NCBI RefSeq assembly: GCF_020251205.1
Contig: NZ_JAIWYX010000001.1
Location: 372,001 to 436,000, forward strand
Direction of reading: 5' to 3'
DNA length: 64,000 nt
Origin: Arthrobacter sp. M4
GTDB lineage: Bacteria > Actinomycetota > Actinomycetes > Actinomycetales > Micrococcaceae
Position numbers and translations under genes: made by a program. Positions within the stretch are counted from its first letter, which is position 1. Every line of letters starts with the position of its first letter. Under the pieces are notes generated by a model, which saw only the letters and a program-made list of their open reading frames with translations, was not told the DNA's origin and searched no databases. Of the stretch, positions 19,607-27,764 are shown piece by piece.

Positions 19607-22402
19607 TTAGTGGCCCGCGTCGTGCCAGCTGGTGCCGACACCGATCTGGACGTCCAGGGGCACCTTCAGGGTTGCCGCGGATCCCATCTGTTGTGCGACT
19701 AGCTGCTCAACCGCTTCCCGCTCCCCGTGTGCGACTTCCAGGACCAGTTCGTCATGCACCTGCAGCAGCATGCGTGACTTGAGGTTCTGGGCGGCCAACT
19801 CGGCGGCTACTCCCAGCATGGCGCGTTTGATGATGTCCGCCGCGGAACCCTGGATGGGTGAATTGAGGGCGATGCGTTCCGCCAGTTCGCGGGATTGCCG
19901 GTTAGTGCTGGTGAGGTCCGGAAGGTAACGCCGGCGGCCCTCCATGGTAGCCGTGTAGCCGTCGATCCTGGCTTGCTCCACGACTCCGCGCAGGTAGTCC
20001 CGCACCGCTCCGAAGCGGTCGAAGTAGTCCTTCATCAGCGTGCGCGCCTCGTCCACCGAGATCTCGAGTTGCTTGGACAGGCCAAAGGACGTCAAGCCGT
20101 AGGCGAGGCCGTAGGACATGGCCTTCACCTTGGATCGCATGGCGCTGGTGACCTCAGCCGGTGCGACGTTGAAGATGCGGGCACCCACAAAACGGTGCAG
20201 GTCCTCGCCTTCCTGGTAGGCGGCGATGAGTCCAGGGTCCCCGGACAGGTGTGCCATGATGCGCATTTCGATCTGAGAATAGTCCGCGGACAGCAGGCAC
20301 TCGTAACCGTCGCTGACCACGAAGATGCTGCGTACGCGGCGGCCTTCCTCGCTGCGGACGGGGATGTTCTGCAGGTTCGGGTTGTTGGAAGAGATTCGCC
20401 CGGTGGCCGCCACGTTTTGGGCATACGTAGTGTGGATCCTGCCATCCTCGGCGACGGATTTCTTGAGCGTCTCCAGCATCTGGGCGAGCTTGGAGGATTC
20501 GCGATGCGCCATGAGCTGGACCAGGAACTCGTGGCCGGTTTTCTCCAGGAGCGCCTTCAGTGATGCGGCATCAGTGGTGTACCCGGACTTGATTTTCTTG
20601 GTCTTGGGCAGGCCGAGTTCGTCGAAGAGGACCGTCTGCAGTTGTTTGGGGGATCCAAGGTTGACTTCGTGGCCGATGGCCGCGAACGCCTGCTCCTGTG
20701 CGAGGTCGATGACCTTGGCGAGGTCGGCCAGTTGACCGTTGATACCCTCCATGTCCACGGCGATCCCGGCCATTTCCATGTCCGCGAGGACTCGCGAGAC
20801 GGGCAGCTCCAGCGTTGTGAGTAGCGCAGATGCCTTGCGCTCAGCCAGCTCGCGTTCAAAGTGCTTGCTGAGGGCCAGTACGACGGCGGCCTGGTGGACG
20901 TGGGAGGCGGCCGCGGCACCGTCGGCGTCACCGCTGAGGTCCAGTTCAAGCTGTCCGGTGGCTGCCGCAGCTGACTCCACGTGGATCTTCAGATGGTGCT
21001 GGGCGAGTTCCGACAGTTCATAGCTGCGGCGGTCCGGCTGGATGAGGTAGCCGGAAATGGAGGTGTCGTCCACTACACCTTCCAGGCCGAGGCCACGGTT
21101 CCGCAGAGCCTTGAGGGCGTCCTTGAACCCGTGCATCACCTTCGGAGCCTCAGGGTCCTGGAGCCACCGGGCGAGGACGCCTTCAGCCTGGGCGTCGAGA
21201 GCCAGCAGGTCGATCCAGGCTGAGCCCTTCTCCCCCACAACGGCGATTCCGGCGGCATCGTCCCCGATTCGGCCGGGAACCATCTGCACGGTCACAGCCA
21301 GGCGGCCTTGTGCACCTGCCTCGAAGACACTGGAGAGTTCAGCGGCCGTGGTGGGAGTGGAATATTCCGGAACGTCGATCGATTCGGGTTCTCCGCCCTT
21401 GGTGTCGTCGGCGTAAAGGGCGAACAGCCGGGGACGGAGGGTCCTGAATTCGAGGGTGTCGAAGAGGTCCTCTACTGCTTGGTTGTCCGGCCTGGGCTCT
21501 TCGAGGTCGTCCAGCGTCACAGGCAGCTCAAGGTCTGTCAGAAGCCGGTTGAGGCGGCGGTTGCGCTTTACGGATTCAATGTTCTCCCGCAGGGCGGCGC
21601 CGGCCTTGCCGCCGATGGAATCCAGGTGCTCCAGGATGCCGTTCAGGCCGTTGTACTGGGCGATCCACTTGGCGGCTGTTTTGGGTCCTACGCCCGGGAC
21701 GCCCGGCAGGTTGTCGGCGCTCTCCCCCACCAGGGCAGCAAGGTCCGGGTAGCGGGACGGCGGAACGAAGTACTTTTCTTCGACGGCGGCTGCATCCATG
21801 CGCGGGATGTTGGACACACCCTGCTTCGGATACAGGACGGAGACATTGTCGTTGATGAGCTGGAATGTGTCGCGGTCGCCCGAGACAAGCAGTACTTCGA
21901 AGCCTGCGGCATCGCCCTGTGCGGCCAGAGTGGCAAGGATGTCGTCGGCTTCATGGCCCGGCATGTGGATGGTGCGAATGCCCCAGGCCTTCATGACCTT
22001 GTCAATCAGCTCGATCTGTCCCTGGAACTCGGCAGGCGTGGCGTTACGGCCGCTCTTGTATTCGCTGTACTCCGCCTTGCGGAACGTGGTGTCGTCCGAC
22101 ACATCGAAAGCCACGGCGATGTGGGTGGGCTTCTGGTCCCGGATCAAGTTGATCAGCATTGAGGTGAAGCCATGGACGGCGTTGGTGTGCTGGCCGGTGG
22201 ACGTGGAGAAGTTCTCCGCCGGCAGCGCATAGAAGGCACGGAACGCCATGGAGTGTCCGTCCAGGACCAGCAGGCGGGGCCGCTCACCACCTGGCACGGC
22301 TGCCGCAATAGCCGGGGATTCCGACGGCGAAGGGGCGGCTGCGGGGACTGGTGCCTGTACGGTGGCTGTTGCTGCGGGGGCCGGTTTGGTTGTTTCACTC
22401 AC
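19607..22402 (-). CDS. polA: DNA polymerase I
   Basis: Repair and Okazaki-processing polymerase, 931 residues. An Ala/Pro-rich tail of about 45 residues precedes the 5'-3' exonuclease (LLVLDGHSMAFRAFYALP; VSGDRDTFQLI). The middle domain lacks the DEDD proofreading residues: the usual D-x-E strand reads AVTVQMVPG. The polymerase has motif A DYSQIEMRIMAH, motif B (RSKVKAMSYGLAYGLT) and motif C VHDELVLEV. The GTG start at 22402 is chosen because earlier starts would invade the divergent thioesterase gene; a TAGGCT hexamer lies seven bases upstream. Confidence 0.95.
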   Translation of the reverse strand: MSETTKPAPAATATVQAPVPAAAPSPSESPAIAAAVPGGERPRLLVLDGHSMAFRAFYALPAENFSTSTGQHTNAVHGFTSMLINLIRDQKPTHIAVAFDVSDDTTFRKAEYSEYKSGRNATPAEFQGQIELIDKVMKAWGIRTIHMPGHEADDILATLAAQGDAAGFEVLLVSGDRDTFQLINDNVSVLYPKQGVSNIPRMDAAAVEEKYFVPPSRYPDLAALVGESADNLPGVPGVGPKTAAKWIAQYNGLNGILEHLDSIGGKAGAALRENIESVKRNRRLNRLLTDLELPVTLDDLEEPRPDNQAVEDLFDTLEFRTLRPRLFALYADDTKGGEPESIDVPEYSTPTTAAELSSVFEAGAQGRLAVTVQMVPGRIGDDAAGIAVVGEKGSAWIDLLALDAQAEGVLARWLQDPEAPKVMHGFKDALKALRNRGLGLEGVVDDTSISGYLIQPDRRSYELSELAQHHLKIHVESAAAATGQLELDLSGDADGAAAASHVHQAAVVLALSKHFERELAERKASALLTTLELPVSRVLADMEMAGIAVDMEGINGQLADLAKVIDLAQEQAFAAIGHEVNLGSPKQLQTVLFDELGLPKTKKIKSGYTTDAASLKALLEKTGHEFLVQLMAHRESSKLAQMLETLKKSVAEDGRIHTTYAQNVAATGRISSNNPNLQNIPVRSEEGRRVRSIFVVSDGYECLLSADYSQIEMRIMAHLSGDPGLIAAYQEGEDLHRFVGARIFNVAPAEVTSAMRSKVKAMSYGLAYGLTSFGLSKQLEISVDEARTLMKDYFDRFGAVRDYLRGVVEQARIDGYTATMEGRRRYLPDLTSTNRQSRELAERIALNSPIQGSAADIIKRAMLGVAAELAAQNLKSRMLLQVHDELVLEVAHGEREAVEQLVAQQMGSAATLKVPLDVQIGVGTSWHDAGH

Positions 22403-22409
22403 AGGTGCC

Positions 22410-22415
22410 AGCCTA
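22410..22415 (-). promoter_or_regulatory. -10 element of leaderless polA promoter
   Basis: TAGGCT on the minus strand, seven bases before the polA GTG, in the 19-base gap shared with the divergent thioesterase gene. Confidence 0.5.
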
Positions 22416-22421
22416 GTTGGC

Positions 22422-22886
22422 ATGGTGGACAATTTCACGCCCGGCACCTTCCTGGCCGAACTGCGGGAAGCAGGCGTTCCTGAGGAGCTGCACGGCTGGC
22501 TTGCAGACAGTGGCGTGGGTGCGCTGGTGGTTCGAATGGGCATCCGATTCGTGGAGTTGAAAGCGGACCGGGCAGTGGCCACGATGCCAGTAGAAGGAAA
22601 CACACAGGTGGCGGGGATCCTGCACGGTGGTGCGCACGTTGTGCTGGCCGAAACACTGGGGTCTTTTGCGGCCTCATTGCACGCAGGTCCCGGACGTCAC
22701 GCGGTGGGCATCGAAGTGAACGCGACACACCACCGCTCGGTGTCATCCGGGATCGTCACCGGCACCTGCTCAGCGATTCACTTAGGCGGCACGCTGGCAA
22801 CACACGAGGTGGTCATGACGGACGAGCGGGGTAGGCGGCTTTCGACTGCCCGGATCACCAATATGATCCGCCACAACCGCAACTAG
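22422..22886 (+). CDS. hotdog-fold thioesterase (PaaI/4HBT family)
   Basis: A 154-residue acyl-CoA thioesterase-like protein. The PaaI-type active-site helix is visible as GILHGGAHVVLAETLGSFAA, and the substrate-proximal GIEVNATHHRSV strand follows. PaaI-like enzymes hydrolyse phenylacetyl- or other aryl-CoA esters, but no aromatic-acid genes are adjacent, so the substrate is open. The start MVDNFTPGTF fits the fold; an earlier in-frame ATG would overlap polA. It is head-to-head with polA. Confidence 0.88.
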   Translation: MVDNFTPGTFLAELREAGVPEELHGWLADSGVGALVVRMGIRFVELKADRAVATMPVEGNTQVAGILHGGAHVVLAETLGSFAASLHAGPGRHAVGIEVNATHHRSVSSGIVTGTCSAIHLGGTLATHEVVMTDERGRRLSTARITNMIRHNRN

Positions 22887-22932
22887 GACGGCCCCGCCAA
22901 AGCCGCCATCGCCCGAAGGCAGGTCCCTGGCG

Positions 22933-23490
22933 TCACCGCCGCGGCATCCGGTAATGCAACTCAACCATTGAGCCAGCCACGGTGCGTGAGGAGACCAGCT
23001 CAAGTGGCGCCGTCGGGCCTTTGAGCGGCAGCAGCCGCTTTCCGTCCCCCAACAGCACAGGGATCACTGAGACGATGATCTCGTCCAGAAGCCCGGCGTT
23101 GGCGAATTGGGCCACAAGGTCTCCACCACCCACCAGCCAGACGTTCTTGCCGCCTGCCGCAGCCTGAAGGTCGTTGGCGTACTCCTCCGCGGGCCCTCGG
23201 ACGAAAGTGATATCCGCCCCCTCGGGCGCGGTGTACTCACGGTGGGTAAACACCCAGCACGGCGTGTCCGGATAGGGCCAGGCCTTGGGCATGTGGTCGA
23301 GCAGCCAGCGGTAGGTGGTGCCGCCCATGGCCACGCTGCCGACGCCGGAGAAAAACGCCTCGTAGGCGGCGCCCACACTTTCGTCGCCGGCACCGGCACC
23401 CTCGAACTGCAGGAGCCAGCCTAGGTCGTCATCCGCTGTGGCAATGAAGCCGTCAATGGTGCTGGCCACGTAGTACTGGAAAGCAGGCAT
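22933..23490 (-). CDS. dihydrofolate reductase/RibD C-terminal-family protein
   Basis: A 185-residue NADPH-dependent reductase-fold protein: YYVASTIDGFIATADDDLGWL at the N-terminus, the nucleotide-binding segment NVWLVGGGDLVAQF, and the C-terminal IIVSVIPVLLGDGKRLL. The family (RibD_C, YyaP/YwjB-like) rarely has a tested substrate. The ATG at 23490 gives the family N-terminus and lies six bases after TACGCT. It is convergent with the thioesterase gene. Confidence 0.87.
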   Translation of the reverse strand: MPAFQYYVASTIDGFIATADDDLGWLLQFEGAGAGDESVGAAYEAFFSGVGSVAMGGTTYRWLLDHMPKAWPYPDTPCWVFTHREYTAPEGADITFVRGPAEEYANDLQAAAGGKNVWLVGGGDLVAQFANAGLLDEIIVSVIPVLLGDGKRLLPLKGPTAPLELVSSRTVAGSMVELHYRMPRR

Positions 23491-23496
23491 TGCCCC

Positions 23497-23502
23497 AGCG
23501 TA
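23497..23502 (-). promoter_or_regulatory. -10 element of leaderless RibD-like gene promoter
   Basis: TACGCT on the minus strand, six bases before the ATG at 23490. Confidence 0.45.
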
Positions 23503-23516
23503 GCGATTGGGAGGGT

Positions 23517-24407
23517 TCACCTAGAAGAGGCATTGCCGTACTCGACGCGGACGCTCGCATCGTCCCGCAGGACCACCACCCTGCCCTGGGCCAACGTCCA
23601 GCCGTCGTTGAGCAGGAATATTCGGCCGCCGCTGACCACCAACAAACGCAATCCCGTGTAGCGGTACATCGGCTGGGCGTCGGATCCAAGCGATTCCTCC
23701 CGCACATTTGGTGCGGCTACGGCCATGCGGTCCTTGCTGTAAACGACTGCGGTGGGGAGCAAGGAGGAACGCTCCTGGTAGTCGACGGCGGCACCGCGGC
23801 CGAGTGCCTGCGCATAGTCCGAGGTTCCCCAGAACAGCAGGAGGGTCACAAGGATAAAAACGAAGGAACGCTCCAGGCCCCTCGGGCCAAGACGGAGCAT
23901 CCTGTCCTGACTGGCCGTCGCCCGGCGCCGGAGGCTCAGGCCCCAGGCACCCACCACAAGGCCGGCGGCGATGTAATACGGGACATAGAGCAGCACCCTG
24001 TCGGGCTGGGATACCACAACGATCCACATAACGGCTGCGAACACGAAGCCCGCGGCCAGGACGACGAAGGCGGCGCGGCGCACGGCCGTTCGATGCGAAT
24101 CAGCTGCCAGGAGCCGGTCAACCGAACGATCCGCCATGAGGCCAAGGAGACCCAGCACGGCAAGCCACGCCAAGGGCTGGAACAGCGACTGGATGCTGCG
24201 CAGGATGAAGTCCTGCACCGTGTATCCGAAAAGGCTGACGTCCAGGCCCATTGCTTTGGCCTGCGCGTCCGTGCGCGCCCAGCCGAAGTACACCAGCAGG
24301 GCGGTGGCCACAGTGAGGGGCGGACCGATGACGGACAGGAGGTCGAGGGTCCGCTGCCAGCGCGAGTCCGCCAGCGATTTCTCGTCGGCCGTGACGGGCG
24401 CCGTCAC
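23517..24407 (-). CDS. membrane protein of unknown function
   Basis: I do not recognise this 296-residue protein. Hydrophobic segments lie at about residues 25-43, 70-95, 105-130, 140-160 and 178-195. A C-terminal segment of about 95 residues (SLGSDAQPMYRYTGLRLL ... ) follows and is predicted to be extra-cytoplasmic beta-rich. The GTG start overlaps the stop of the upstream lipoprotein gene by four bases (GTGA), so the two are co-translated and may act together at the membrane. Confidence 0.75.
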   Translation of the reverse strand: MTAPVTADEKSLADSRWQRTLDLLSVIGPPLTVATALLVYFGWARTDAQAKAMGLDVSLFGYTVQDFILRSIQSLFQPLAWLAVLGLLGLMADRSVDRLLAADSHRTAVRRAAFVVLAAGFVFAAVMWIVVVSQPDRVLLYVPYYIAAGLVVGAWGLSLRRRATASQDRMLRLGPRGLERSFVFILVTLLLFWGTSDYAQALGRGAAVDYQERSSLLPTAVVYSKDRMAVAAPNVREESLGSDAQPMYRYTGLRLLVVSGGRIFLLNDGWTLAQGRVVVLRDDASVRVEYGNASSR

Positions 24408-25420
24408 GGTGTGCCGGCCGAACTGACGGGGCCGCCTGGCACTCCGGTGCCGCTCGTCGTCGTACTGGAGGGCGGGGTTGCCGTACCGGGCGGAGTTCCG
24501 CTGGGCGATCCCGTTGGAGATCCGGGCCCGCTGGGTTGGCCTGGCTCATAGAAGAAGCGGACGGCGCCGGCGGCGTCCAAGGTGTCCTGAATCGAAATGG
24601 TGATGGAAGAACGACCCTCCGCCGGGGGTGTCCGGAAGTAGGCGGGCGAGTAGTCACCGTCGCCGAGCCTTTCGACTCCCGATTGCTGGCCGTCGATCAA
24701 TAGCGCTTCAACGCGTACATAGTAGCCATCCAGTCGGACCAAAGTGCCGCCTGCGGGCGGTCCGGAGGGCCGAGCGAGTCCCGGCACGGGGTTGCGCTGC
24801 TCATCGACCACCGTCAGCCCTGTCAGCTTGCGAGGACAGGACACGCCGGCGCCGGGCTCAAGCGGGATGGACTCACCCGGGTGCGCCTGGTGGTAGCGGA
24901 CCACTCCGCGCACCACGGCGGCGACCGTCTGCTCCAGGCAGCGTTCCGAAGGGACAGGGAGCATGGCTGCCGTTGCCGAATCGGCTTCCCGCCACAAGTC
25001 GGGGGTGCCGTTTCGAAGCGCATAGCAGACGGACGTGACCGCACTCCAGACGTCCCGGAAGGTGGTGCCGTCAACGCCGTCGCGCAACTGGTCACAGTCC
25101 CGACCCTGCGCGAACAGGTACATCCGCCCCTCCTGGGGGTCGTTAGGTCCGATCGGACCGATAGGCACCCATCGCACCACCGGGGCCGCAACAGGAGGGG
25201 GAACATCGGGTCCCGCTGGCCCCGCTGGTACGACGGCGGTGGGTCCGGCAGGCTCCGACGTCGACTGCGGAGGCGGAGCCTGTTGACTGGTCCCCTGGCC
25301 GGGGTTTTCAGTGGGCGATCCGGAACGCGTTCCGGATGGCGTGGACGGAGCGCAAGCGGCGAGGGCCACCAGCACCGGCAGCACCATGGCCAGCAAATGT
25401 ATACGGGAAATGTCCTTCAT
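24404..25420 (-). CDS. predicted lipoprotein of unknown function
   Basis: A 338-residue exported protein. The ATG at 25420 starts a lipoprotein signal: MKDISR, a hydrophobic stretch, then the lipobox LAAC, making the next region (Ser/Pro/Gly-rich, residues 25-80) an extracellular linker. The middle has DCDQLRDGVDG and SVCYALRNGT, which suggests a small folded domain with disulfides. A Pro/Thr/Ser-rich tail closes the protein. No enzymatic motif was recognised. It overlaps the downstream membrane-protein gene. Confidence 0.78.
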   Translation of the reverse strand: MKDISRIHLLAMVLPVLVALAACAPSTPSGTRSGSPTENPGQGTSQQAPPPQSTSEPAGPTAVVPAGPAGPDVPPPVAAPVVRWVPIGPIGPNDPQEGRMYLFAQGRDCDQLRDGVDGTTFRDVWSAVTSVCYALRNGTPDLWREADSATAAMLPVPSERCLEQTVAAVVRGVVRYHQAHPGESIPLEPGAGVSCPRKLTGLTVVDEQRNPVPGLARPSGPPAGGTLVRLDGYYVRVEALLIDGQQSGVERLGDGDYSPAYFRTPPAEGRSSITISIQDTLDAAGAVRFFYEPGQPSGPGSPTGSPSGTPPGTATPPSSTTTSGTGVPGGPVSSAGTP

Positions 25421-25481
25421 GGCGGCCCCACGCAATCCCCCGCGCACCCACAACCCATGTGTGCGCACAACTACGGAGCCA

Positions 25482-25510
25482 ATTATTCACCCGATTAGAC
25501 TTAATATCCA
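25482..25510 (-). promoter_or_regulatory. promoter of the lipoprotein/membrane-protein operon
   Basis: TGGATA (25505-25510), 17 bases and AATAAT (25482-25487) on the minus strand, 62 bases upstream of the lipoprotein ATG. The -35 lies within one copy of an 18-base tandem repeat. A 10-base palindrome TGTGCGCACA (25459-25468) lies downstream of the -10. Confidence 0.5.
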
Positions 25511-25540
25511 GAGCCTGATCGCTATCCAGAGCTTGATCGC
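25505..25540. repeat. two tandem 18-base repeats upstream of the lipoprotein operon
   Basis: TATCCAGAGCCTGATCGC (25505-25522) is followed directly by TATCCAGAGCTTGATCGC (25523-25540), with one mismatch. The copies lie between the small membrane protein gene and the lipoprotein promoter, and the first overlaps the proposed -35. They could be paired regulator sites or a recent slip duplication. Confidence 0.8.
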
Positions 25541-25570
25541 GGGACGGGGCGGGAGTCCGCCGGATCGGGA

Positions 25571-25792
25571 CTACTTGGTGAAATAGGGAACGATCAGGTA
25601 GATGCCGAACAGCACGGCAAGCCCGCAGACGCCGAAGCAAGCGTAGGCCAGGCCTCGGGTCAGGCGCGGGGACCGGTCCTGGATGTCTCCGGCGATCGCA
25701 GTAAGGCGCACACCCAGCGAATAGAGCCCCACTATGGTCACGGCAGATACGAGGGTGGCGCCAGCCACCAACAGCAGTTCCAGCCACTTCAT
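25571..25792 (-). CDS. small two-helix membrane protein, PiT partner
   Basis: A 73-residue protein with two hydrophobic helices (about residues 5-28 and 48-68) separated by a short basic loop (DIQDRSPRLTRG). Its ATG overlaps the stop of the upstream phosphate transporter gene (ATGA), so it is made together with that transporter. No family was recognised beyond the appearance of a PiT-linked small membrane protein. A role as accessory subunit of the transporter is inference from coupling. Confidence 0.75.
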   Translation of the reverse strand: MKWLELLLVAGATLVSAVTIVGLYSLGVRLTAIAGDIQDRSPRLTRGLAYACFGVCGLAVLFGIYLIVPYFTK

Positions 25793-27000
25793 CGCTGGAC
25801 ATCCTTTCGCTTGGCGGCCTTCGACGACTGCTTCTTTTTCTTGGTGCGGAAGCGGACGGCCTGGCCGGCTTCCTCGACTTCGACGGCGTTGTGATGGCCC
25901 ACGTGGGACTTGCGGGAGTGCAGGAACATCAGTGTTACAGCAGCTACGCCAAGAATGGCGGCAATCGTCACACCTGCTACGCCGGTGCTGACCAGCCAGG
26001 CAGTCAGGGCACCGACAATCGCGGCTGCGGGCAGGGTGAGGACCCAGCCCACGGCAATCCTGCCGGCAGTCCCCCACCGCACGGAGGTGCCTTTCCGGCC
26101 GAGGCCGGAGCCAATCACCGAGCCTGAGGCCACTTGCGTCGTGGACAAGGCGAAGCCGAGATGCGAGGAGGCGAGGATTGCCGATGCGGTGCTTGTTTCA
26201 GCCGAGAACCCTTGGGCGGGCTTCACTTCAGTCAGCCCTTGGCCCATGGTGCGGATGATCCGCCAGCCGCCGGCGTAGGTGCCGACCGCGATGGCCAGCG
26301 CACAGGCGGTGATCACCCAGAACTGCGGTCCGGTACCGGCGGGCTGGGATCCTGCGGCAATGAGGACCAGGGTGATGATGCCCATGGTCTTCTGCGCATC
26401 GTTGGTTCCGTGCGCCAGGGCAACCAGGCTGGACGTGAAGACCTGCCCGGTCCGGAATCCGCCGCGCTTTTGGGGCAGTTTGCCGCCGGTTTCCGGATCG
26501 TGCCGGGACGTGAGGAGGTAGGCCAGGCGGGTGCACACGTAGGCGACAGCGCCGGCAATGATCGGGGCGAAGATAGCCGGGAGAATGACCTTCTGGAGGA
26601 CCGTCTCAAAATTGATGGAGTACAGGCCAATTCCTGCGATGGCCGCACCAATCAGGCCGCCAAACAGGGCATGGGACGAACTGGAAGGCAGGCCTTTTAG
26701 CCAGGTGAACATGTTCCAGAGGATGGCTCCCATCAAGCCGGCGAAGATAATCTCCGGGGTGATGTGGATTCCCTCGCTCCCCTCGCGTATTAGGCCGCCT
26801 GAGATGGTTTTGGCCACCTCCGTAGAGAGGAACGCGCCCACCAAATTCAAGGCGGCTGCGAGCGCCACGGCAGTCCGTGGCCGGATTGCGCCCGTGGCGA
26901 TCGGTGTGGCCATGGCGTTGGCTGTGTCGTGGAAGCCGTTGGTGAAGTCAAAAAAGAGGGCCAGCGCAATAACCAGCGCGACCATAAAGGTGATATCCAC
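25789..27000 (-). CDS. inorganic phosphate transporter, PiT family
   Basis: Low-affinity phosphate (or metal-phosphate) permease, 403 residues with about ten membrane segments. Both inverted PiT signature regions are present: FDFTNGFHDTANAMATPIATGA near the N-terminus and ALAHGTNDAQKTMGII in the second half. The tail is Lys-rich (RTKKKKQSSKAAKRK) and cytoplasmic. The start is GTG (VDITFMVAL) without a strong ribosome-binding site. A small membrane protein gene overlaps its stop codon. Confidence 0.92.
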   Translation of the reverse strand: MDITFMVALVIALALFFDFTNGFHDTANAMATPIATGAIRPRTAVALAAALNLVGAFLSTEVAKTISGGLIREGSEGIHITPEIIFAGLMGAILWNMFTWLKGLPSSSSHALFGGLIGAAIAGIGLYSINFETVLQKVILPAIFAPIIAGAVAYVCTRLAYLLTSRHDPETGGKLPQKRGGFRTGQVFTSSLVALAHGTNDAQKTMGIITLVLIAAGSQPAGTGPQFWVITACALAIAVGTYAGGWRIIRTMGQGLTEVKPAQGFSAETSTASAILASSHLGFALSTTQVASGSVIGSGLGRKGTSVRWGTAGRIAVGWVLTLPAAAIVGALTAWLVSTGVAGVTIAAILGVAAVTLMFLHSRKSHVGHHNAVEVEEAGQAVRFRTKKKKQSSKAAKRKDVQR

Positions 27001-27147
27001 CCGATGCCCAATCTGCAGAGTTGAGGTTCAGCAGTTCCATAATCATCACGTCGCACCGCGAACAGTTCGCTGGATATTCACCTAAATGCACCTGCGTTGT
27101 TCAACGGGACGCTCCCGAAACCTTATAGATCGTACGTTGCCTTGGCA

Positions 27148-27657
27148 TCATGGCAAAACGGCATCGAGGAAATTCCTGATGGCTTCAAGGTGGAGGGGTT
27201 GGAGGCCTTCGCGGGGGTCCGGAGAGATGCAGAGGACGCTGGGTCCTAAATACCCGGCCCAGGAAAGGGCTTCCGCTTCGTAGGCCAATTGGTCGTCCAT
27301 CCATACGAAGCGTTCTGTGCCTGAGCCTTCCAGGTCCCGCTGGAGTGCATCCAGCTTCCACCAGTTGTGGCTGCGGTCCCAGCCTTCGCTGATCAGTACG
27401 GGCCAGGCCTCGCCGCGGAGCCCGATAGCCGGGCACAAATATTTGGGTGCCAGTTCCTCCCAACTGGTCAGCCAAACGAAGCGGACGCCGGGTTCTTCGG
27501 CTAAGGCGTTCAGTTCCGCGACGAGTTCCTTTGCGTAAGCGACTTCCAGCACTCCGGCGTCGGCCAGGTGCCATTTGCTCCCCCAACCCGTGCGGCCGAG
27601 TGGCCCGAAGGGGCTTACGACCCCATCGACATCGAGGTACAGCGAGACTGTGGACAT
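27148..27657 (-). CDS. HAD-like protein of unknown function
   Basis: A 169-residue protein with the HAD motif I in its first strand (SLYLDVDGVVSP, Asp9 and Asp11), motif II-like VWLTSW near residue 62, and an acidic FVWMDDQL strand near residue 118 in motif IV position. It has no cap domain, so it may act on a large substrate or be a nucleic-acid-end or protein phosphatase; this is inference. AAAGGAGG lies upstream of the ATG. Confidence 0.75.
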   Translation of the reverse strand: MSTVSLYLDVDGVVSPFGPLGRTGWGSKWHLADAGVLEVAYAKELVAELNALAEEPGVRFVWLTSWEELAPKYLCPAIGLRGEAWPVLISEGWDRSHNWWKLDALQRDLEGSGTERFVWMDDQLAYEAEALSWAGYLGPSVLCISPDPREGLQPLHLEAIRNFLDAVLP

Positions 27658-27719
27658 CCGCTGGCCTCCTTTGACGTGCAGGGACTGGTCCGGGCGTTCT
27701 CAGGCCAGCCTAGGACGGG

Positions 27720-27754
27720 GAAGTCCCCGGGGGAAACGTTCCCCCGGGGACTTC
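27720..27754. terminator. perfect 16-bp hairpin downstream of the MHS transporter gene
   Basis: Arms 27720-27735 and 27739-27754 are perfectly complementary with a 3-base loop. The hairpin lies 10 bases beyond the transporter stop codon. Neither strand has a T run after it, so it may stop polymerase only partly, protect the mRNA 3' end, or insulate the downstream HAD-like gene. Confidence 0.65.
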
Positions 27755-27764
27755 GCGATCGGTT

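Noticed and set aside
27076..27105. GTTCACC-like repeats upstream of PiT that recall a PHO box.
   Set aside because: The units are spaced 10 and 13 bases apart instead of 11 and match poorly, so PhoP control is not supported.
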